NCBI GenBank assembly: GCA_007922225.1
Contig: ML679970.1
Coordinates: 20,758,290-20,822,289 of the forward strand
Source: Emydura subglobosa
Lineage: Eukaryota; Chordata; Testudines; Chelidae
Length of the DNA: 64,000 bases
Direction of reading: 5' to 3'
Shown here: in pieces, positions 37,001 through 47,540 of the stretch
Position numbering within the stretch: the first letter of the stretch is position 1
Layout of the letters: every line of letters starts with the position of its first letter
Notes under the pieces: model-generated
Seen by the model: the letters and a program-made list of their open reading frames with translations, nothing else
The model's database searches: none
What the model was told of the DNA's origin: nothing
Position numbers and translations under genes: made by a program

Positions 37001-37467
37001 TTTAATGAAGCAGTCCCGGCCCCAACTAGGCACACTGGCCCACTGATAAATGTTTTGCCAGGTGCTGTTACATTTGTTAGACAGCTCAGCTGATTGGAGT
37101 ATTAGGTACATCCTATGTGAGTTCTGATGTGTTTTTTTAAAATAGCTTTTAGAAGAATATAAGGTCAGGCACAGGAGTTGAACTAGCTAGTACCAGAGTA
37201 GAAGTTGATAGTAGAGAGATAACTAAGGGCCTGTTCATTCCCCTAGGAACATACATATTGGGGGACTTGCAGATAATACAGCTCTTGGCTATGCACCTCT
37301 ATAGCAATGTAAATATATGTTTGTGGAAAGTATACAAAAGAGAGTTGTGAATATGGCTGAATCAAAATTCACTTTAAAACCTGAGTGATTATTCACGGGA
37401 CATTTTGACTCACCATTCACTCAGCTTTACTTGGTTGTGTTTCATACGAGGATTTGTACCCATCAAC
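31001..37467. other. Long intergenic stretch, no gene recognised
   Basis: The plus strand is pyrimidine-rich at about 31450-32130 and very strongly so at 34735-35060, which produces long meaningless open frames there. Homopolymers occur at 33029-33037 (G), 34300-34311 (A) and 35161-35175 (C). At 35080-35320 the sequence has the look of a conserved non-coding block ('ggcaacgcagcagatgg', 'ggatgtaatgcaaatttg'). Nothing else was identified. Confidence 0.45.
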
Positions 37468-37905
37468 CCCAGCTTCTCTGCCTGTTTGCACTGGCTTCCT
37501 CTTGTCCTCCAGTCACATTTCTCACCTTTTTTGCCTTCAAAGCTCTACACAATTCCACCACTATCTGTCTCCTTCTGTGTCTCTTGCTGCATCACCTTCA
37601 ACTCCCTTATTTTGCCCAATCTTCTCTCTTGACAATTCACTGTAGGTAGTCTTCACACAGACATTCATTCATGCTGACACATATACATGGAGTGGACAGC
37701 CTCCAGAGCACCTACCCTCCCTACATCCTTCCCACTCTTTCATAACTGCCTCCTTCCTTCCTTCCTTGTATCCACACCCTGCCCCCACCCCATCATAATA
37801 TGTTCTCTTTCCACAGACTGGCTCCTTTTCTGTGTTTGCTCTTCCCTCTTGAAATGAGATGTCCCAGCTCATACCTTTCTTAGCCCACAGGAGCGGGGAC
37901 CGAGA
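37468..37905 (+). mobile_element. L2-like LINE ORF2 C-terminal fragment (tentative)
   Basis: One plus frame reads LHWLPLVLQSHFSPF and a shifted frame reads FAFKALHNS. LHWLPV..R..FK....KALH is the conserved C-terminal signature of L2/CR1-clade ORF2 proteins. The pyrimidine-rich text that follows ends in 'gagagctcatctactgtac', also found after that signature in L2-type copies. It is frameshifted and decayed. A (CTTC)n run lies at about 37750-37767. Confidence 0.5.
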
Positions 37906-40900
37906 GCTCATCTACTGTACAGCCATCTCAGTATTGTAGTAATAATGTGGAATATGTGGGGCTGCAACCTATGTGTATTCATCCAGCCATGCAAAAGAAG
38001 CACATTATGACACCATGTCCCAGTGTTTGTATCTTCATGGGTTGACATTACCTCATTTGTCACCAGACCAAAACTATTTAATTTCCTGCAGCTCTCAGGA
38101 TGGCGCCATGAAAACTGAGACTTTCCTCAAGTCTTGGGCAGTAACAATTATTGTGACTTCACAATCACTTCCATGCCATCAGATTGTGATGTTGCAAACA
38201 TATAATTATGATTTTGCTGCAGGCTCCGTCTGAAAAAAGCAGGCAGAGAGAAGAATTTCAGTTCTTCTATCTTGACACAGAAATCCTACAAACTCTGACT
38301 GCAAAGGGATGCTAAGCAATTAGGAGCAGGAGCCATGGAGATGATTCTGATCCCACTCACAACGTGTAAATGGGATCATAATAGGGCCCCTTGTTGTTTT
38401 ACTGTCCGTAAACAGCCCAGACTTCCCAGGCTGTCTTTGGGGAACCCTTGCTGGAGGCCTGTGGACAGTTGGCTGGTCTTATGGTGCTGGCTCTTCCTTG
38501 TTTCCAGCTGCTTCTATAGGCGTTTTCTCTGCAGTGATGAGCCTAGACACTGCAAACACAGCTGCAAACAAGGAAAAGGAGCCAGCGTAGCTGCATTCTT
38601 TTAGGCATTGGTCCATATAGAGGAGCAGGAGCCACCAGAGGTAGTACCAGAGCTGCCAACCATTAGCAGGGAGCAGAGAAGAGGGACCTAAGTAGCTGGG
38701 GTGAAGGGAGGAAAGAGAACAGCTGGGAAATGAAGAGCTACATTTTGATGCAAACTTCCCAAAAGGGACAAAACGTTATTACTTTACCACCTAAACAATT
38801 CCTAGGTTTTTCTATGTAAATAACTGCTGCAGTTGTCACATGGGATGTTTGTATGATCATGACTGGGAGGAGAACTGGTCCCTGCAATTTTGAGTGGGAG
38901 AAGAGGTGTCTTGCTGCTTAAGATGTGGTCCACACTATAAGAACCCCTGATCTGTCGTCACTATGCAGATGATAATACTTAAAATAGCCTGGAATGGAAA
39001 TATCTCTGTGTAGAGGTTTGTTAAGCTGGTTCCAGTAGGAAATCTTAAGTTAAATACCCAGCAAAGAATAAAAAATAGTGCAACAATCCTCTCAATAGGC
39101 ATGTCAGCTAGAGCTAGCATCTGTCCCTAGATGGGGAAACCCTTCGGGAGCATCCTAGGACAGGCCAGTTGCTTTTAATGCACATAAGCTCAGAGGTAGG
39201 GAGAAAAGTGGACTCTGCAGGGGAAACACACGAGTGAAGGGATCCAGCTAATGCACCCGGCTATCAGATTAGGCTGTCAGAAAATCAAACTGCTTCCATC
39301 ACTGTCCAAGGAGAGACTTTCTTGCTGCTTAATGTGATCTCAGTTCTGCTGTTGCCAGTCCAGGGAGAGGGGCCCACTACCACCACAGTGTGCAGCAGGC
39401 TGGGAGTTTAAAATCCTATTAGGCAGAGACTAATAGTTGCAAAAAGAAAGCAGGTATCCCCTAGTGGGGATTTAAAGATGTTTAGACATAATTGGATTTT
39501 CCAAGCAGATGTCATTATTGTTAAACAGTTGCCCACTTGATATGTTCAAGTTGTTGGCTGTAATTGCTAAAATTAGCAGGTCTGCGTAGAGCAAAGGTCA
39601 GTCGGTTAATATTGTGATTTAGTGTTTTATGAAGTAATTCCAAATGCTTTAATGTATGTTTTTGTTTTTGCAGCCTAAACCTCCATTAAAGTAGTTGTGG
39701 GCCTGTTAATAAAATAATGACTCAGCCTCTCTGCAGTGGCTGCTGACGTTACTTGGCTGAGTGCATTTTAGCTGTGTTAGTTTTTGTGTTTTTCATGGAG
39801 TCTCAGCTCAGTAAGAGCCCTGCATTTTGATTTGATGCTACATTTATTTGGGGGGAAGGTTGCTTTGTTTAGGTAGGAAGCTGTCTCCCTGACCTGGCAT
39901 TTGCACCCAGGGAAGCCACTGGTGTCAGGCATCCCATCTGGACATGAGAGGGAAGAGACCCTGGCTGAGTTGGTATGTTAACACAACAGCCTATCTTTGG
40001 CACCTGAGTCCCATAATGGTTGATGGGACAGTGTGTACATGTATCTTCAAGTGTAAAAGGTTCTTAAAGAGACACTGTTAACAAGGTTAGATCCCAAAAT
40101 GTAACTTCTTTGAAGGATGATAAATCTCATTCACACAACCTGCCTGGAAGAGGAACAGATAAATATAGAAATAAACAGTGGGATAAATAGATTTGTGTAC
40201 AGCCGAGGGTACACTGGTTGGACACATGATGCTGGCTCCTCCTTGCTTACTGCTGCCAAATGGCATTAAAAGAAGCTAGAAATGAATTAAATTCTTTCCT
40301 AATAGTGAGTTTTCCATGTAAACAATTGTGGGAGCTGCCACAGGGATGTGCTGTCATTGCGAATGGGAATGGAAGTGATCTGGACAATTGTGACCAGGAG
40401 AAAAGGTGCCTAACTATTTAGCTGTGGTGCACTATATGAATATGTGGGCATTCCTGATACTCAGTATGCAAGGTGTGTGTAGATCTGTGTATTGTTTTAT
40501 TTAAAACCATACAAACCTATAAAAATATTATCTTAGAGATATAGTGGGCTTGAACCAAAATCCCAGTTTCAACTAAATCCAAACTTTGCTGGGGTTTGGA
40601 ATTCAAATCTAGATGCAGTTTTACAGCTTGCTGTTGTCACCGGACTGGGCCAAGCACTTCACTCCTAAAATCTCTAGGCTGTTCAAATTCCAGGTCTGAA
40701 TTTTTCATCTTGAACCAAAGTGTATGTTTTATATTGAGGCTTGAATAGCAAAACTCAAAGCTGGGTCTGGATTTCTAACGTCTCTGAATTTGGGATGTTC
40801 TGACCCTGGATCTTAGTTCAGTCAGCTTAAAAAAGAGAGGGCCATATTCATGATTTTGTTCAATATTTGGGTTCAATTTGGGGATGGATGTATCTGGAGA

Positions 40901-41110
40901 TTCAGGAACAAGGAGAGATGTGGTGAGAGGGCAGGAAAGAACGACAACTTTAGCACTTGTACTTTGTATAGATCGGAGAGGGAGAGATACCAGAGGGAAA
41001 AATGAGCCTTGCAATGCACTTGGGGTGTGCTGGTATTCGGTGTTCTGATATCTTCATGGTAACCATGATAAGAAGGCTTCAATGGTTTATGATATAGGAA
41101 GAACACTTAG
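37906..41110. other. Intergenic stretch, mostly unique
   Basis: No gene is seen. At about 39480-39800 a low-repeat block contains 'ggctgtaattgctaaaatta', 'gttaatattgtgattt' and 'ataatgactcagcc' (AP-1/MAF-type TGACTCAGC), and could be conserved regulatory DNA. At 40545-40830 the dispersed 'gaaccaaaatccc' repeat recurs. Confidence 0.4.
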
Positions 41111-41383
41111 CCTATGTCTACACTAGTACTTCTGTTGGTAAAACTTCTGTCGGTCAAGGGTGTAAAAAAAACACACCCGTGACTGACATAAGTTTTACCG
41201 ACAGAAGCATCGGACAGACACTCTCCCGCCAGCATAGCTACTGCTGCTCATTGGGGATGGTTTAATTATGCCAGCGAGAGAGCTCTCTCCTGTCAGCTTA
41301 GAGGGGCTACACAGGAAACCTTGCAGCAGCATACCTGCAGCGGTACATCTGTGCCACTGTCAGGTCTCCAGTGTAGACATAGT
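41111..41383. mobile_element. Inverted-repeat element with perfect 13-bp ends and internal hairpin
   Basis: 'ctatgtctacact' at 41112-41124 and its exact complement at 41370-41382 form the terminal repeats. Inside, 41129-41164 and 41171-41207 are inverted copies separated by a few bases, so a transcript would fold into a hairpin of about 35 pairs. Non-coding. A solo end of the same type ('ggctatgtctacact') lies at 41562-41576. Confidence 0.8.
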
Positions 41384-43282
41384 CTGTGTGTGTCTGTCAT
41401 CCCATTCACAACTTCCCTCTTGGGTCTATGGGCTCACAAATTTTAACAATATTTCTATTGTAACTGTGTACGATATAAATATTCCCTGAGACAACTTTCT
41501 TTTGGCTTTGAGCTCCTCTGAACCTAATTCCAACTCTTTTCTAAAGCCTTGTCCACACTAGGCTATGTCTACACTCTCATTCCTGCTTCAACATGGATTC
41601 TGTGATGTTCGAGAGGGTGTCTATCATAGTACTAGACATGAAGGGAGCTAGTATGTGCAAAACTGGATGCAGGGCTCTAGGTGGTGCCTCACCATCATGG
41701 CCTTGTACAATGGTATAATAATTTATTTGATATATTTCTCTGGATGTAACCTGATAATCCACTGTTCTCCTTTACAGCTACTATGCAATGTGTTCCCAAA
41801 ATACCCTTCCTAGTTGCTGACAGAAATTGCTAAATCCCTTTCATTATCAGTACATTCAGTTTCCTTGTCTAGCAAGATCATCTTATGATTTTTAAATCCT
41901 AAATGCCTCACTTCCCATATACTCATATTATGTTCCCTCAACCATTTCCTAGTTTGCGCTCCTTATTTAAATATTACTGGAGTTTCGGATTAGGAGGCTG
42001 GAATTTCTGAATTATAATCCTGATAGCCACTAGCTGTGTCACTTTGGACACATCTCATAACCTCTCTGTGTCTGTTTCCCCATCTGTAAAATGGGAATAA
42101 TATTCACCTGCTCACCAACAGGTTATAATAATTAATGAATGTGCATAAAGCCCACTGAACATTTAATACTTAATATATTAAATTTGATCAACTGGCCTAT
42201 TACATTTTCCTGATTAGAACTTTTTACCCTTTTAAAGAAAAGGATAACATAAGCCACCTTCAAGTCTGTTGGTGCTACACCCATCAGTAGAGACAGATCA
42301 CCTATGTATGTGCCAATGGGGCTGCTAGGTTTTTGCAAAACTCCCTTAGAGGATTGAAGTGTAAAGCATCCAGGCCAGATGAGCTGAGTTCCAAGTGTTT
42401 AGTTTTGTGAACACAGTGGTATCTGTCCCTTACATCCATGCAAATATTCACTATCCCTCTGCTTAGTTCAACTCCTCAAATATTCCCAATATCCAGGTCT
42501 CCCCCCTTGCAATTTGCAGCAGATCCTGCAGTACCTTCTTTTTAATATAGCTGGAAGATAACTCGTTCTTCCTAATGTTTCTCACTACCAAACGGTCCTT
42601 CCTGTTTTAGTAATTCCATTATATGCCGGAGATGGCTCACTGAACCTTGTCTTCTGTTTTTATCCATTTTTTATGATGAGTTTTCTATCAATACATTTTT
42701 ATAATATAGTGTGAATTTAGTGCAAGTGAATACTGCACCCTGTAGGACTAACATTATCTTGTTATCCATGGGGTAGGTACTGTGGAAGAGCAAGTTTCTA
42801 TTCAATCTTACCAGCATATTTCAACCTTGACAAGGAAAGTCCATTTGTAGGGGTGAAAAAGCATTTCAAGCTTCATGCCATTTTGGTTCTTGGTGTCTAT
42901 GTTAAGAGTATTCATACAGCTATCACATGTGATGTTGGACATCTGTCTGCTACATGCTACAAAGTTTCCACCAACTCATTTCACATTGGTCTCCAAAAAG
43001 CTTGCACTGGAGCCAACTTGCAACCTAGAAATGAAAGTTTCTCTCACCCATAACCAATCCCTTGGGCCATCCAGTCCCCCTATACTAACATACTTAGTCT
43101 GTTTGGTAATCCAGAAAAATGGTTTCTTATCCTTGTGGTATTTATTTCTGAAAAACTGAGATACATTTATTCTAGATTAACGAAATTATAGCCGGTTTGA
43201 ACAGCATGCCTTTACCTGTGAAATAGTTGTTCCAAGTAATTCAAAAGTCTGTAACAATTGTGTGATGAACTCAGTGAAGCTG
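41384..43282. other. Intergenic stretch downstream of DNAJB8
   Basis: A SINE tail lies at about 41985-42110 ('gtttccccatctgtaaaatg', plus orientation). The stretch 42230-42700 reads like the complement of an old coding fragment but could not be assigned. No gene is supported. Confidence 0.45.
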
Positions 43283-43288
43283 TTTATT
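43283..43288 (-). promoter_or_regulatory. Poly(A) signal for DNAJB8
   Basis: TTTATT on the plus strand is AATAAA on the minus strand, about 104 nt after the stop codon. A second candidate lies at 43141-43146. The position fits a short 3' untranslated region. Confidence 0.55.
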
Positions 43289-43391
43289 CATACTAATTAT
43301 ATTAGATCCCATTTTACTGAACAAGAGTCCACAAGTGAGATCTTCCAAACAGCTTGCTGTTAACGTTTCAGCATAGGTGCGTGGTGAGTAG

Positions 43392-44090
43392 CTAGCATTT
43401 CAGCTGTTCTCTTCCATTTATTTTTATGGACTTCAGCTGCCCATCTTCCTCAACTTCAGTTCTTTCTTGTCCATTCTCAATGATTTTCCTGGTAGTGATT
43501 CTTCTACCATTGACCACTTCAGTAGAAGTTGAGACTGATCTGAAGTTGTTTGACCCACTAGTGTCGCCTCCAAAGGACCTGCAAGAGAATGTAGTGTGCT
43601 CACCAGGTCTGACTGAATCAAACGACATAAATGATTCCATAAGATCAGGAAATGCATCAAAGCCAGCAAAGCTAGCGCCTCTTCCACTAGTTCTGTTTCT
43701 GTTTTCACCTACGTTTCCATCATTGCCAAATGGAATGTCCCAGAAATCATGTGCAAAGGGATCCATTCCTCCAAAAAATTCTCTGAAGATCTCTTCTGGG
43801 TTACGGAATATGTATTCAGAATCAAATGGGCTGTGGAAGTGGCCTCCAGTTGCACCTCTGCCTCCTCTGTGCCGACTTTCTTTGCCAGATCTGTCATAGA
43901 TGGAACGTTTTTGGGAATCTGATAAAACCTCGTATGCCTCAGCTACTGCTTTGAATTTCTTCTCTGCCTCCTCCTTATTATTAGGATTCTTATCAGGATG
44001 CCATTTTAATGCAAGTTTGCGGTAGGACTTTTTAATGTCATCTTGTGAGGCTTTTTGATGAAGTCCTAAAACTTCGTAATAATTCACCAT
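43392..44090 (-). CDS. DNAJB8: DnaJ/Hsp40 co-chaperone, DNAJB8-type, single exon
   Basis: This is an intact 232-codon frame. Residues 1-69 form the J domain, with HPD at 31-33, the motif that stimulates Hsp70 ATPase. Residues 72-125 are a Gly/Phe-rich linker including [14 protein letters not shown] (95-108). A Ser/Thr-rich stretch (about 155-190, with HTTFS and STSTE) is the region that in DNAJB6/DNAJB8 binds amyloid-forming clients and oligomerises. The C-terminal block (192-231, VNGRRITT and [17 protein letters not shown]) is highly conserved in that subfamily. [15 protein letters not shown] and the 232-residue length favour DNAJB8 over DNAJB6. The ATG has G at -3 and G at +4 and no competing upstream start in frame. 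There are no introns, as in mammalian DNAJB8, which is expressed in testis. A DNAJB6 retrocopy is the alternative; the lack of stops argues for a functional gene. Confidence 0.87.
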   Translation of the reverse strand: MVNYYEVLGLHQKASQDDIKKSYRKLALKWHPDKNPNNKEEAEKKFKAVAEAYEVLSDSQKRSIYDRSGKESRHRGGRGATGGHFHSPFDSEYIFRNPEEIFREFFGGMDPFAHDFWDIPFGNDGNVGENRNRTSGRGASFAGFDAFPDLMESFMSFDSVRPGEHTTFSCRSFGGDTSGSNNFRSVSTSTEVVNGRRITTRKIIENGQERTEVEEDGQLKSIKINGREQLKC

Positions 44091-44420
44091 CCCAAATGAG
44101 AGGTGGATGGATTTTGAAATGCTTTCTTTTCTCTCTGCTCAGTTACCTGAAGCCCTGGGTCGTTCAGGATCCAGGGAATCCTGTTTCTGTTTGGCACTCC
44201 AAATTCGTTCCTCACAACCTGCTGATTTTGCTCAGTTCATCTTTGGATTTGTTAGTGCTTGGGGCCACAGGGAAAGATACACGTTTAAATTTTCCCTTTG
44301 ATTTTGACAGTTGCTGTTGAGTGGTGGAATTGTGACATCAGATGTAATTCAGCCAATCATTGTACAGTTGACTTTAGCTCATTTGTTTTGTACACTGAAG
44401 TGGTATTGTCAGGAGGTTAT
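44091..44420 (-). promoter_or_regulatory. Candidate DNAJB8 upstream region
   Basis: The 340 bases between the ATG and a repeat remnant (44432-44512) hold a CCAAT box (44353-44357, inverted relative to the gene) and TGACATCA at 44333-44340, one base from a consensus CRE. CRE sites are common in testis-expressed promoters, so this fits the expected expression, but both motifs are short. No TATA box is evident. A possible donor site (CAG|GTAACT) lies at about 44147-44155 on the minus strand, without an obvious acceptor before the ATG. Confidence 0.3.
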
Positions 44421-44431
44421 CTTTTGTTTGC

Positions 44432-44512
44432 AGTGCAGCTGGAGCCATGTTGGTCCCAGGATATTAGAGTCACAAGGTGGGTGAGGTCATAGCTTTTATT
44501 GGACCAACTTCT
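44432..44512 (-). mobile_element. Single-arm remnant, 'ggtgaggtaatatc' family
   Basis: The text 'gccatgttggtcccaggata' continues through 'ggtgggtgaggtcatagc' to 'ttattggaccaacttct'. This equals one arm of the palindromic elements at 11354-11515 and 15918-16105, including the complete outer end. The other arm and the hammerhead-like centre are absent. Confidence 0.65.
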
Positions 44513-44739
44513 ATTTATTTCACATTTTTTAAAATTATATTTCACAGGTATGATGCTGTGACTGAATACAGCTCTCTGATTATATTAAGCCATTGTATTT
44601 GACGAAGTCTTATCGTACTCTTATCTGCTTGTGGATTTTTGAGGTAATTATTAAATATAAATTAGGGGCCATAATTCTCCTCTAACCCAGGTCATTCCAT
44701 TGCTGTTTGGTGATGATTTCACAGAGAATGGGGGTACTG

Positions 44740-44850
44740 GGAGCCAGGACTTTTGAATTCTATTTTTGCCACTGACTTGCTGTATCCCACGTCCCATCTC
44801 CTCTCTCTGTTTCATTTTCCCTATCTGTATATTTGTAATGTGCTTTGAGC
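44740..44850 (+). mobile_element. Decayed SINE tail
   Basis: 'gagccaggacttttgaattc' followed by 'ctgtttcattttccctatct' keeps the order of the amniote SINE body and tail. Heavily mutated; ends approximate. Confidence 0.45.
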
Positions 44851-47229
44851 TGCTTGCGGGAAAGTTGCCACAGAAGTGAAAATTGTTGTGATAGAACCAA
44901 AATTTTTGATGATGTGAATGTGCTCTTAATGGCACACACAGCTGGCAGAAACCCAGTATGTATAGGGCAGTGGATCTAAAGGGAAAACTGCATCATCCAC
45001 TAGAAAGCAGTCCTACAGGGGAAATTAAGAAGGTTTTAGAGCTAACCTACCCATATTGGAGAAGAGGCCTTTGGCTGGAAGAATTTCCACTTCATTGTCA
45101 ACAAGGGTCTGCTTTTCTTGTGGGTCAGTGTTGGGACAATGCAATGGAGCTACTTGTAATGTAATATCTAAGTCCAACTCTAAAAGTCACCATCAGTCAG
45201 TGCAATGAAGTTCTTGAGATTGGAGCTCAAGGAAATGAAGGGCAATCTAGAGGTCAAAGCGGTTTCATGTGCTGTGAATTCATCAGCACCTGACATGATA
45301 ACCAAGGAATCCTGGATTCTGCCTTCTCTCCCCCAGTGTGGCCTGATTAGTTGGCGGAGGATAGTGCTTTGGGGATTGATGTTTTTGGGTGTTTTGTGCG
45401 AACTGAGAAAATGTGTTCAAAAGAAATCCATGCCACTGTGGCAAGCTAATATTCCTCCTGCCTCCCTCGGAATTTGTCGTCCTATTTGTGCCAAGGAATG
45501 AGGGGAAGTTTCCAAATAATTGTTAATTAATGAATTGATCACCCAGAAGGAATGAAGAGGAGGGGGAATGGCTGGTGGTAGATAGTGGATGTTGGGTCTC
45601 AACAACTAGTGGTGCCTTCATTCCTTTTTTAAAAATTAAATATAAGCTTTTTTTTTGTCTCTTTCCCGTCCCTCAGATTTTGAAATCTCCAGCTTGGAAG
45701 TTGAGTGACTGTTACTTGTATTGGCCTCACTCCCTTCCTCCTGCCTGTTTTTAGGGGCGGACACCAAGTTGAGGGACAACTTAGATTCTTGTACTTGGGT
45801 GTAGTATTAGGGTTTCCACCCCAAAGTGTGGGGCACTGCCTCCTCACTCAGAAAACACCCCTAAGTGCTGAAAGTACCAAAACACTCAGTTGTTGGATTT
45901 TAGCCTGGAACCTCCTGTGATCCTGCAAAGGTTTACACATGTACTCAATTTTCAGCATGCAGATAGTCCAACTAAATCAATGAGACCACTTGTGCTTAAA
46001 GGTAAACACGTCTTTGTAGGAACGGGGTCTTAGTGCTGCTGAGAAGTGTAAACTTGAAACCCCTGGTGACTGGAGCCCTCTATCTATCCCTCAAGCAGGT
46101 ACAGCACAGGTAGATGCAAGCTTCTTCCACACCTGTGTTCCTCAAACCTGACAGAGAGGGACCACCTTCAGGGAGAAGAGAGTTCAGGCTCCAATGGCTC
46201 TTTCAGTTGCTGGCCTCTGAGCTAAAATCGCTATCAAGTGGGTTCAGTTAGTGACTGTTGTGATGGTGCTTTTTGTGATGTAGATGCCTATCCACTAGGA
46301 ACTGGACTGAGGACCTCCCAAACTCATCTCACACCAGATCACCAACATCTTTTGCCAACATGGGTTAAGTCTGAGCATTTTAGAAACCCTTTGTAAAACT
46401 TCACAAGCAGTTCCATTCCTGTGTCTAGTGTGTCCAGTCTCTGTTAGATGGAGGGGAAAGATTCGGTCAGGAACAATCCCAGTCAGCCTGTTAGGAGGAT
46501 CCCTGTGCTTTTAGCTTTTAGCAAGAGCAAGTGCCCAGCAGAAACCAGTCCAGACTGGTTGCCATGAGTGGTATTGTGCGGATGGGGAAGGGGGTAATTC
46601 TAACTTTTTCAGCTGTGCCATTTGAGAAGTGTTTCCTCCCTTGGCTGCAATGTTTGACAATGAGTGTCCGTAGAGTCTCAGGTTCGCTGCACACTGGATT
46701 ATCTGTATTGGATTTGGTACATTTACCGATCTGAGCTGTAGGAAGCGTTTTTCTATTGTCATCTGCAATGGGGGCTGGCTGATCACTGCCTGTCCCTCTG
46801 CTGCCTGCAGCAGACATCGGAGACTAGCAAGCAGTTCAAGTGAGTGCCACTGCTGTAAGCTAAAAGGATTTGCAAGAGAGACAGGGGTGAAAAAGCGAAG
46901 GAGAAACAGAAATAAGAAGAGGGAGAAAAACATGCACACATCAAGTAACTAGACCCAAACTAGCCAGGCAGTCCCACAGAAACTAAGGCTTTGAAATGAG
47001 AAATGTTTTTCGTATCTTAAATCTCAAGTACAAACAATAAAAACCAGCCCAGGCTGTGTTCTTTGAAGAGAAGTACGAGTGACCTGAGCAGTGGTTATCA
47101 GCAGCGTCATTAAGATAAACGCTTAACATGATTTAAAGCATCCGAAACTGAAGGCAGCACTTTCAGATACTAACAAAACGGCCTGACATTGGGGATGGAA
47201 ATCAATAGTAATCAGATGTCACTAAAAAT
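44851..47229. other. Intergenic stretch without recognised gene
   Basis: It contains the palindromic repeat at 45917-46032 and otherwise apparently unique sequence. The 142-codon minus frame at 46511-46939 begins with a hydrophobic, Phe/Leu-rich run but shows no family signature and is taken as chance. Confidence 0.45.
45917..46032. repeat. Short palindromic repeat, 'catgcttaact' family
   Basis: 'gatcctgcaaaggtttacac' at the left is answered by 'gtaaacacgtctttgtagg' at the right, with 'caactaaatcaatgagacc' at the centre. It is a diverged relative of 8842-8963 and 24737-24835. Confidence 0.6.
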
Positions 47230-47540
47230 ACTCAAAAGTGTCCCATGGCTGATGGAGGTGAGATTAGTGTAAATATTTGTATTCTAATCAGTGGCACGCG
47301 AGGGCTGTAGGCGGCCTCTGTCTATTTAATTAATGGAGTGGCTTTTTAAAAGGATCCTAATCATATGTGATTGTATCTGCTTATCAACATTTTTGCTAAT
47401 TAGATGATATGGAGGCAGTCGTTCTGCTAATTCCCTCATCCGAGCAGCATATCCTGCTCAGATAAAGTACAGTCTCTTTTTAATAAGAAACAATCACGAG
47501 ACAGACTAACCTTAATGGTGCTCATTTATCTTTGGATCTT
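47230..47540. promoter_or_regulatory. Candidate enhancer (homeodomain and GATA cores)
   Basis: This low-repeat, AT-rich block holds TAATTAAT at 47327-47334, the palindromic CTAATTAG at 47396-47403, the E-box CATATG at 47362-47367, AGATAAAG at 47460-47467, TTATCT at 47526-47531, and a forkhead-like 'gtaaatatttg' near 47271. The density and absence of repeats resemble vertebrate developmental enhancers. Conservation was not testable; the nearest gene here is DNAJB8, but a distant gene would be the likelier target. Confidence 0.3.

Noticed and set aside
42230..42700. Possible antisense fragment of an old LINE or gene
   Set aside because: The phrasing seems coding-like on the minus strand, but no conserved block could be identified.
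43426..43899. 157-codon plus-strand open frame
   Set aside because: It is the antisense shadow of the DNAJB8 coding region.
44147..44155. Possible 5' splice donor upstream of DNAJB8, suggesting a leader exon
   Set aside because: No convincing acceptor lies between it and the start codon, so a leader intron is not supported here.
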